Shown here: positions 6,006 through 11,127 of the stretch, in pieces
Numbering within the stretch: position 1 is the first letter of the stretch
Layout of the letters: the number at the start of each line of letters is the position of its first letter
Source of the DNA: Firmicutes bacterium ADurb.Bin467
Lineage (GTDB): Bacteria > Bacillota > Clostridia > Christensenellales > Aristaeellaceae
Direction: 5' to 3'
DNA length: 11,127 bases
NCBI GenBank assembly: GCA_002068815.1
Contig: MWAC01000271.1
Span: 1 to 11,127, forward strand
Translations under genes and position numbers: made by a program
The notes under the pieces: model-generated
Database searches by the model: none
What the model saw: only the letters and a program-made list of their open reading frames with translations
Told to the model about the DNA's origin: nothing

Positions 6006-6053
6006 TCAATTCCTTTCGCGGCTACCTGACAGCTGTTCGCAGGATAGATTCAT
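6006..6053 (-). CDS. Possible 15-residue leader ORF upstream of the 69-residue protein
   Basis: The ATG at 6053 is preceded by GGGAGGTG with an 8-base spacer, a good ribosome binding site. It encodes MNLSCEQLSGSRERN and stops at TGA, one base before the ATG of the downstream gene, so translation could be coupled. The peptide is neither hydrophobic nor repetitive. Its function, and whether it is expressed, are unknown. Confidence 0.3.
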   Translation of the reverse strand: MNLSCEQLSGSRERN

Positions 6054-6103
6054 GGTTTCGGCACCTCCCGTCCGCACCATGTTGTCCCGATCGCGCACAT
6101 CTG

Positions 6104-6664
6104 TCAACAGGGATCGGCCGAGCGCAATCGCCTCGTGTACAGCCAGTGGCCCGCCATGTAGATCGCGAAGTAGACCGGCAGCCCGTAGTAGTGCTCCCAG
6201 CCGGTCGGCTCGTAGACGCCGAGCCACGCGAACACCGGCTCGACCGCGTAGGCCCCGACGAGCCCGAAGGCGGCGCCCTTGATCCACGGGCTGACCTTCG
6301 GGAAGAACTGGTAGAACAGCATCGCCCCGACCGGCATCACGGTCAAATCCCACGGAAAGTACTCGGGCAGGTACGGGAGCAGCCACGTGTTGTAGTTCCA
6401 GCCGCCCTGCGAGACGCCCACGATGTCCAGAAGCGCCGCGGCCAGCATCGTGAACAGCCCGGCGTACAAAAGGTCGTGCGTCCGCTTCCGGTCGCGGACG
6501 ATGCACCAGACGATCCACGGCAGCACCGCGAGCGCGATGTCGAGCCACCAGTGCCACGTGAACACCATCTGCGTGCGCCAGATGCGCTCGATCTCATTGT
6601 GGATCATTTCGTATTGCTCGCTGACGCGGTCTATGGATTCGAGCAGCTTCGGATCGATATGCAA
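6104..6664 (-). CDS. Multi-pass membrane protein resembling the CBO0543 family
   Basis: A 186-residue integral membrane protein with about five hydrophobic segments (roughly residues 38-55, 65-84, 104-121, 128-149 and 160-176) after a soluble amphipathic N-terminus (HIDPKLLESIDRVSEQYEMI). Its FTWHWWLDIALAVLPWIVW segment, followed by RTHDLLYAGLFTML, and the later YFPWDLTVMPV and VEPVFAWLGVY motifs recall clostridial and bacillar CBO0543-type proteins, whose function is unknown. The start is uncertain. TTG at 6664 matches the expected family N-terminus, with GGAGG 12 bases upstream; GTG at 6673 is closer to the site but only 3 bases from GGAGG. The gene is divergent from the hydrogenase gene, separated by about 125 bases. 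Its GC-rich codons match the host. Confidence 0.7.
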   Translation of the reverse strand: MHIDPKLLESIDRVSEQYEMIHNEIERIWRTQMVFTWHWWLDIALAVLPWIVWCIVRDRKRTHDLLYAGLFTMLAAALLDIVGVSQGGWNYNTWLLPYLPEYFPWDLTVMPVGAMLFYQFFPKVSPWIKGAAFGLVGAYAVEPVFAWLGVYEPTGWEHYYGLPVYFAIYMAGHWLYTRRLRSADPC

Positions 6665-6752
6665 GCGCCTCACCCCCCTCCCTATCTTGCGCCAAAGCGT
6701 CCGGCCTATGACAAAAAGCGGCCGCCGTCTTTTCGGAAGCGGAAAATCGTGG

Positions 6753-6758
6753 TATACT
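6753..6758 (+). promoter_or_regulatory. Extended -10 promoter of the hydrogenase gene
   Basis: TGGTATACT (6750-6758) gives an extended -10 element (TGn plus TATACT) 33 bases before the ATG. No good -35 hexamer is seen at 16-18 bases, which is common for extended -10 promoters. Confidence 0.5.
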
Positions 6759-6791
6759 GGGACAGGACGCATTGCAGGAGGGACATCCGCG

Positions 6792-8021
6792 ATGACCTTT
6801 GAGGAACTGTACCGCTCGATGCTGAACCGCGCCGTGACCGGGGAGGGCGCCGCGCCCCCGGAGCCGGCGGACCCCCGCCACCTCGACTGCCTGTTGAACC
6901 CGCTAAACTGCGCGCCCGTTTGGCGGATCAAGGACTGCGCGTGCGCGGACGCCGAGCCCCCGTGCGCGGCGGCGTGCCTGTTCGGGGCGATCGTGCGCGG
7001 GCCGGACGGGAGCGTCTCGATCGATCCCGGCCGCTGCGCAGGCTGCTCGGCCTGCGTCGAGGCGTGCAAGTCCGGCGCGCTGACCGCGAGCCGCGACGTG
7101 CTGCCGGCGCTCGACGCGATCAAGCGCGCGGAGGGGCCGGCCTACGCGCTGATCGCGCCGGCATTTCTCGGGCAGTTCTCGGCCGGCGTCACCCCGGGCA
7201 AGCTGCGCTCGGCGTTCAAGGCGCTCGGGTTCGAGGGCATGGTCGAGGTCGCGCTGTTCGCGGACGTGCTGACGCTCAAGGAGGCGCTCGAGTTCGACCG
7301 CAACATCACGAGGGAAGAGGACTATCAGCTCACGAGCTGCTGCTGCCCGATGTGGATCGCGATGCTCAAGAAGGTCTACCGCGAGCTGATGCCGCACGTG
7401 CCGGGCGCGGTGTCGCCGATGGTCGCGGCCGGGCGGACGATCAAGCAACTGCACCCGGACGCGCTGACGGTGTTCGTCGGCCCCTGCGTCGCGAAGAAGG
7501 CCGAGGCGAGAGAGCCCGACCTCAAGGGCGCGATCGACTTCGTGTTGACGTTTCGGGAGGTGCGGGACATCTTCGAGGCGGCGGACATCCGCCCGGAGGA
7601 GCTCGAGGAGGACGGCCGGGACCACTCGTCGCGCGCCGGGCGCATCTACGCGCGCGCCGGCGGAGTCAGCGACGCCGTGCGCATGACCGTCGAGCAATTG
7701 AACCCCGGCCGGCCGATACGCATACGCACCGAGGTCGCCTCGGGCATCCCCGCGTGCCGCGCGATGATCGATTCGATCCGAAGCGGCAACCGCGGCGCGA
7801 ACTTCTTCGAGGGCATGGGCTGCGTCGGCGGCTGCGTCGGCGGCCCGAAGGCCGTGCTCGACCGCGAGACCGGCCGCGAGAACGTCGAGCGGTACGGCGA
7901 CGAGGCGGAGTACGCAACGCCGCTCCACAACCCGTACGTGCTGGAATTGTTGCAAAGGCTCGGGTTTGAAACCGTCGAGGAATTCCTCGAAAAGAGCGAC
8001 ATATTCGACCGCGAATTATAA
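6792..8021 (+). CDS. [FeFe] hydrogenase, short monomeric type with N-terminal ferredoxin-like domain
   Basis: A 409-residue enzyme expected to interconvert protons and H2 with low-potential electrons in the cytoplasm. The N-terminal cysteine-rich region has C33 and C40, an irregular cluster motif (C49, C51, C58, C62) and a regular CAGCSACVEAC (C82, C85, C88, C92), so two [4Fe-4S] clusters are likely. The H-cluster domain follows, with L1 TSCCCPMW (181-188), L2 GPCVAKKAE (230-238) and L3 FFEGMGCVGGCVGGP (338-352); C344 and C348 are in the ligand motif. L1 has three consecutive cysteines where TSCCP is usual, and L2 has GPC where classical enzymes have MPC or TPC. There is no PAS domain, no NADH-binding subunit nearby, and no HydE, HydF or HydG maturase in the window. 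The ATG at 6792 follows AGGAGG by 10 bases. The family call is firm; catalytic direction and partner are unknown. Confidence 0.93.
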   Translation: MTFEELYRSMLNRAVTGEGAAPPEPADPRHLDCLLNPLNCAPVWRIKDCACADAEPPCAAACLFGAIVRGPDGSVSIDPGRCAGCSACVEACKSGALTASRDVLPALDAIKRAEGPAYALIAPAFLGQFSAGVTPGKLRSAFKALGFEGMVEVALFADVLTLKEALEFDRNITREEDYQLTSCCCPMWIAMLKKVYRELMPHVPGAVSPMVAAGRTIKQLHPDALTVFVGPCVAKKAEAREPDLKGAIDFVLTFREVRDIFEAADIRPEELEEDGRDHSSRAGRIYARAGGVSDAVRMTVEQLNPGRPIRIRTEVASGIPACRAMIDSIRSGNRGANFFEGMGCVGGCVGGPKAVLDRETGRENVERYGDEAEYATPLHNPYVLELLQRLGFETVEEFLEKSDIFDREL

Positions 8022-8027
8022 ACAAAC

Positions 8028-8056
8028 CGCCGCGCCCCCATGCCGGGAGCGCGGCG
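8028..8056. terminator. Hairpin terminator between convergent hydrogenase and flavodoxin genes
   Basis: The arms 8028-8035 and 8049-8056 form an 8-bp GC stem, with three further inner pairs and a 5-base loop. On the minus strand the T-rich GGTTTGTTTAT follows, so it mainly fits the flavodoxin transcript. On the plus side only a weak CCTTTTCC tract follows. It fills the 49-base gap between the two stop codons. Confidence 0.65.
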
Positions 8057-8070
8057 CAAACGTCCTTTTC

Positions 8071-8547
8071 CTACTTAAACAGCTCCGCGAGCGCGTCGAC
8101 GCGCTCCGGGAACAGCTTCGGGAGCTTGTCCTTCTCGCTGTTGGCGACCTTCGTCACCATCTTCATCATCATGCGCTCGAAGCCGCCGAGGTGCTCCGGG
8201 TTCAGCTCCCCGCCGAAGCTGACCATCCGCTCGGCGTGCGCTCGCAGCTCGGGATCGACGTTGTTTTCGAGCACCTTTTCGACGCCCTCCTCGTTGCCGG
8301 CGCACAGGAAGATCGCAAGCCGCTTCTTCAGGAGCACGGGCTTCGCGCCGTCCAGGTACTGCTTCGCGTCCCTGTGCAAGGCGCCGATGCGCACGCTGCC
8401 GCCGACGATCACCTGGTCGTAGCCGGACGGGTCGGGCTTCTCCCTATGCAGGTCGACGAGCGCGGACCCCGGAATCCTCGCTGCGAGCCTCTCGGCGCAC
8501 CGCTTCGCGGTTCCGGACTTCGAGGCATAGGCGATCATCGTCTTCAT
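8071..8547 (-). CDS. Flavodoxin-domain protein
   Basis: A 158-residue single-domain protein of the Flavodoxin_5/HemG-like type, which binds FMN and carries low-potential electrons in the cytosol. The N-terminal strand and phosphate loop read MIAYASKSGTAKRCAERL, with the FMN phosphate-binding ASKSGTAK at residues 8-15. YDQVIVGGSVRIGALHRDAK (43-62), AIFLCAGNE (78-86) and SFGGELNP (109-116) are further family motifs. There is no heme-pathway gene nearby, so general electron transfer is more likely than protoporphyrinogen oxidation, though this is not shown. The ATG follows GGGAGGGG by 6 bases. The gene starts 15 bases after the glutamine synthetase stop and is probably co-transcribed with it. 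Confidence 0.88.
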   Translation of the reverse strand: MKTMIAYASKSGTAKRCAERLAARIPGSALVDLHREKPDPSGYDQVIVGGSVRIGALHRDAKQYLDGAKPVLLKKRLAIFLCAGNEEGVEKVLENNVDPELRAHAERMVSFGGELNPEHLGGFERMMMKMVTKVANSEKDKLPKLFPERVDALAELFK

Positions 8548-8562
8548 CCGTTTCCCCTCCCG

Positions 8563-10590
8563 TCACATGACGCTGAACAGCATCTCCCCGTAGCTCGGGT
8601 ACGGCCAGCACTTCGCGGACACGCAGAGCTCGGTCTCGTCGGTCACGGCGCGCAGCTCCTGCATCGTGGCGAAGATCACGTCGCGGTGGTATTTCGCGCA
8701 CGCGTAGATGCTGTCGGTCAGCGCCGCGAGCTTCGCGATCAGCTTTTCCTCGTGCGCCGAGGGCACGCCGAGCTGCTTTTTGCGAAGCGCCGCGCCGGCG
8801 AGCTGGTCCGTGTAGGAGACGACCGCGGGCAGCACCTCGCGCCGGACCATGTCGAGCATCGTCAGCGCCTCGATGTGTATGATCTTGAGGTAGCCCTCGA
8901 GCATGATATCCTGCCGCGAGGCGAGCTCGGTGCCGGTGAACACGCCGTGCCGCTCGAAGAGCTTCGCGTTCTTCTCGTCGGTCAGGTGCACGATCGCGTC
9001 CACGGACGAGCGGTAGTTGAGAAGCCCGCGCCGCTCGGCCTCCTCGACCCACTCGCGCGCGTAGTTGTTCCCGTTGAAGATGATCCGGCTGTGCTCGCGG
9101 AACGTGCGGCGGATCAGCTTGCCGACGCGCAGCGCGAAGTCGTCCGCGGCCTCGAGCTCGTCCGCGAACTGCCTGAGCTGGTCGGCGACGGCTGTGTTCA
9201 GCACGATGTTCGCGTCGGCGATCGAGAAGCTCGAGCCGACCATCCGGAACTCGAACTTGTTGCCGGTGAACGCGAACGGGGAGGTGCGGTTGCGGTCGGT
9301 CGTGTCCTTGCGGAACTTCGGGATGATGCCGAGCCCCGTCTCCATGTAGGTCTTTCCGGGCCCCAGGTAGCTCTCCTTGCGCGTGATCGCCTCGACGACG
9401 GACGTAAGCTCGCAGCCGAGGAACATCGAGACGATCGCCGGCGGCGCCTCGCTGGCCCCCAGCCGGTGGTCGTTTCCGGCGCTCGCGACCGTGATGCGCA
9501 GAAGGTCCTGGTGCTCGTCGACGGCCTTCATCACCGCGCCCAGGAACAGCAGAAACTGCACATTCTCCGCCGGCGACTTGCCGGGCTCGAGCAGGTTCAG
9601 CCCCGTGTCCGTCGCGAGCGACCAGTTGTTGTGCTTGCCGCTCCCGTTGACGCCGGCGAACGGCTTCTCGTGCAAAAGGCACACGAGGCCGTGCTTGACG
9701 GCGACCTTCTTCAGAAGCTCCATCGTAAGCTGGTTGTGGTCGGTGGCGATGTTGACGTTCGTGAATATCGGCGCGAGCTCGTGCTGCGCGGGCGCGGCCT
9801 CGTTGTGCTCGGTCTTGGCGAACACGCCGAGCTTCCAGAGCTCCTCGTCGAGCTCGCGCATGAACAGCGATATGCGCGTCTTGAGCGCGCCGAAGTACTG
9901 GTCGTCGAGCTCCTGCCCCTTCGACGGGCGCGCGCCGAACAGCGTACGGCCCGTGTACTTGAGGTCGGGCCTCCGGTCGTAGACGGACTTGTCGACGAGG
10001 AAGTACTCCTGCTCGGCGCCGACGGTCGGGAACACGCGCTTGACGTCCGCGTGGCCGAAGAGCTTCAGTATGCGAAGCGTCTGGCAGTTCAGCGCCTCCA
10101 TCGAGCGCAAAAGCGGCGTCTTCTTGTCGAGCACGCTCCCGGTGTACGAGCAGAACGCCGTCGGGATGCACAGCGTGTTGTCCTTGATGAAGGCGTAGCT
10201 CGTCGGGTCCCACGCGGTGTAGCCGCGCGCCTCAAACGTCGCCCGCAGGCCGCCAGACGGGAAGCTCGACGCGTCCGGCTCGCCGCGGATCAGCTCCTTT
10301 CCGGAGAACTCCATCACGACGGAGCCGGGCCCGGTCGGCGTCAGGAAGGCGTCGTGCTTTTCGGCGGTGATCCCGGTCAGCGGCTGGAACCAGTGCGTGA
10401 AGTGCGTCGCGCCCTTCGAAACCGCCCAATCCTTCATCGCGTTCGCGACGACGTCGGCGATGCTGCGGTCGAGCTCGCGCCCCTCCTGGATCGTCTTTTG
10501 CAGCTTATCGTAGGTGTCGTGGGGCAACAGCGACCGCATCACCGATTCGTTGAACACCATCGAGCCGAAAATCGCCTCTATACCGCTCAT
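8563..10590 (-). CDS. glnA: Glutamine synthetase type III (GSIII, GlnN)
   Basis: A 675-residue cytosolic enzyme making glutamine from glutamate, ammonia and ATP. The length and motifs are those of the large GSIII class, not GSI (about 450 residues). The GSIII-specific N-terminal domain contains [19 protein letters not shown] (55-73) and TAEKHDAF (75-82). Catalytic-core motifs are [10 protein letters not shown] (191-200), [16 protein letters not shown] (261-276), [11 protein letters not shown] (314-324) and [19 protein letters not shown] (432-450). The C-terminal GSIII helical extension runs to the end. The frame is open upstream to 10647, but the ATG at 10590 is preferred because GGAGG lies 5 bases before it. 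A strong promoter precedes the gene, and a flavodoxin gene follows 15 bases after the stop. I see no TnrA/GlnR palindrome or riboswitch in the short leader. Confidence 0.97.
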   Translation of the reverse strand: MSGIEAIFGSMVFNESVMRSLLPHDTYDKLQKTIQEGRELDRSIADVVANAMKDWAVSKGATHFTHWFQPLTGITAEKHDAFLTPTGPGSVVMEFSGKELIRGEPDASSFPSGGLRATFEARGYTAWDPTSYAFIKDNTLCIPTAFCSYTGSVLDKKTPLLRSMEALNCQTLRILKLFGHADVKRVFPTVGAEQEYFLVDKSVYDRRPDLKYTGRTLFGARPSKGQELDDQYFGALKTRISLFMRELDEELWKLGVFAKTEHNEAAPAQHELAPIFTNVNIATDHNQLTMELLKKVAVKHGLVCLLHEKPFAGVNGSGKHNNWSLATDTGLNLLEPGKSPAENVQFLLFLGAVMKAVDEHQDLLRITVASAGNDHRLGASEAPPAIVSMFLGCELTSVVEAITRKESYLGPGKTYMETGLGIIPKFRKDTTDRNRTSPFAFTGNKFEFRMVGSSFSIADANIVLNTAVADQLRQFADELEAADDFALRVGKLIRRTFREHSRIIFNGNNYAREWVEEAERRGLLNYRSSVDAIVHLTDEKNAKLFERHGVFTGTELASRQDIMLEGYLKIIHIEALTMLDMVRREVLPAVVSYTDQLAGAALRKKQLGVPSAHEEKLIAKLAALTDSIYACAKYHRDVIFATMQELRAVTDETELCVSAKCWPYPSYGEMLFSVM

Positions 10591-10618
10591 AAACGCCTCC
10601 GTATAAAATGATGCGTCT

Positions 10619-10647
10619 ATCATAGACCGGCCACCCCGCCGTGTCAA
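10619..10647 (-). promoter_or_regulatory. Strong sigma-A-type promoter of the glutamine synthetase-flavodoxin unit
   Basis: On the minus strand a perfect TTGACA (10647-10642), a 17-base spacer and TATGAT (10624-10619) give the best-matching promoter in the window. The predicted leader is only about 20 bases, just enough for the ribosome binding site. Confidence 0.85.
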
Positions 10648-10818
10648 TTAAGCGCGGGTAACTTTTCAAAAATTCACTTAGCGGAAAGTCTTTCCTGTCT
10701 TTGCCCACCGGCCCGGCGAAAAAGCCCGTCGGCCGCACCGCTCATCGAAAAGCAGGCAATGGACCGCAGAATTTCGGGACAGGTGTCGCAGGAAGCATCC
10801 TGCCAAGCTGCGGGATAT

Positions 10819-10851
10819 AAAAAAACTGCGCCGGGCGTTTTGTCCGGCGCA
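10819..10851 (-). terminator. Rho-independent terminator of the right-edge gene
   Basis: The arms TGCGCCGG (10827-10834) and CCGGCGCA (10844-10851) form a perfect 8-bp stem with a 9-base loop. On the minus strand seven T residues follow (10825-10819), with one base between. It lies 10 bases after the stop codon at 10862. Confidence 0.85.
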
Positions 10852-10861
10852 TCTGTTGAAT

Positions 10862-11127
10862 TTACGCCTCCCGGTCGAAGATCAGGAACACGCCCTCCTC
10901 GGCCTCCATGACCAGCCTGCCGCCGCGAAGCGTCATGGGGGTCGCCACGCCCTCCACCGTGACGGAGGCCATATACCCGTCCATCGCCCAGTCGGTGGTC
11001 ACCGTTCCCCCGTCGCCCTCGGAGAGCAAGGTGAACAGCGCCTGTCCGTCGGCGTTCAGTTCAATTCTGGCCTCGATGCCGAAGCCCGCCATCGGCATGC
11101 CTACGCCCGCCATGTTCATCTCCGCGC
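10862..11127 (-). CDS. C-terminal end of a protein with a beta-rich lipoprotein-type domain (partial)
   Basis: The frame continues past the right edge, and the first visible methionine (11119) has no ribosome binding site, so this is the 3' end of a longer gene. The visible 87 residues begin with a methionine- and glycine-rich linker. They continue as alternating strands with the pattern IELNADGQALFTLL, then WAMDGYMASVTVEG, then MTLRGGRLVMEAEEGVFLIFDR. This pattern is common in the repeated or C-terminal domains of clostridial secreted lipoproteins, where a calculated value follows a W-x-x-D-G strand turn. The N-terminus, and so any signal peptide, is outside the window. No enzyme activity can be assigned. 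Confidence 0.6.
   Translation of the reverse strand, partial: AEMNMAGVGMPMAGFGIEARIELNADGQALFTLLSEGDGGTVTTDWAMDGYMASVTVEGVATPMTLRGGRLVMEAEEGVFLIFDREA

Noticed and set aside
6102..6107. TTGACA on the minus strand as a -35 for the 15- and 69-residue ORFs
   Set aside because: The hexamer is perfect but overlaps the stop codon of the membrane-protein gene, and at 17 bases the -10 would be CAACAT, matching only three of six positions.
6903..7969. Open frames of about 350 codons on both strands overlapping the hydrogenase gene
   Set aside because: They are alternative-frame shadows with arginine/alanine-rich composition. The hydrogenase frame has all the cluster-binding motifs.
7966..10611. An 881-codon open frame on the plus strand across the flavodoxin and glutamine synthetase genes
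   Set aside because: It is antisense to two clearly recognisable genes, is dominated by R, A, L, V and H residues as expected from the complement of GC3-rich codons, and has no family-like motif.
10591..10826. Possible glutamine riboswitch or nitrogen operator upstream of the glutamine synthetase gene
   Set aside because: The promoter at 10619-10647 leaves a leader of only about 20 bases. The upstream stretch has short hairpins (for example GCAGGA/TCCTGC near 10790) but no motif I can recognise.
1..11127. CRISPR array, insertion sequence or toxin-antitoxin pair
   Set aside because: No regularly spaced repeats, transposase motifs or recognisable toxin-antitoxin proteins were found. The only direct repeat of note is the duplicated hairpin around rarA-rpsT.

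Overview
The window looks like a piece of a GC-rich, endospore-forming clostridium (Bacillota), probably from an anaerobic community. The reasons are a spore germination protease (gpr), a monomeric-type [FeFe] hydrogenase, a class III glutamine synthetase, Shine-Dalgarno sites of the GGAGG type throughout, and sigma-A-like promoters in front of most genes. Third codon positions are strongly G/C, which produces many long antisense open frames with no coding value.

Layout. Positions 1-1159 (minus) hold a membrane-anchored YoaR/VanW-type protein cut by the left edge; its last ~130 visible residues look like a glycoside-hydrolase-type domain rather than VanW, so a real fusion or an assembly chimera near position ~395 must be considered. 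Next come rarA (minus, 1251-2573) and a ~260-base non-coding stretch packed with consecutive stem-loops, bounded by two nearly identical copies of a terminator hairpin. rpsT (minus, TTG start) is divergent from gpr (plus), an arrangement known from other spore formers. A tRNA-Ala(CGC) with its own promoter and terminator follows.

Positions ~4440-6060 form a block with visibly lower GC and different codon use. It holds a degenerate tRNA-like relic, an XRE-family regulator with a TPR-like helical sensor domain, and a 69-residue unknown protein preceded by a possible 15-codon leader ORF. It looks like an acquired island next to the tRNA gene.

From ~6100 the composition returns to that of the host: a CBO0543-like integral membrane protein (minus) is divergent from an [FeFe] hydrogenase (plus). 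The hydrogenase converges, across a shared hairpin terminator, with a two-gene minus-strand unit of type III glutamine synthetase followed 15 bases later by a small flavodoxin. The right edge cuts a protein whose C-terminal beta-rich domain resembles those of secreted clostridial lipoproteins.

The window joins housekeeping (rarA, rpsT, tRNA), sporulation (gpr), nitrogen assimilation (GSIII) and low-potential redox functions (hydrogenase, flavodoxin). I see no CRISPR array, no intact insertion sequence and no complete defence system. The less ordinary items are the hairpin array, the tRNA-relic/XRE-TPR island, the non-canonical hydrogenase motifs and the odd C-terminus of the VanW-like protein.
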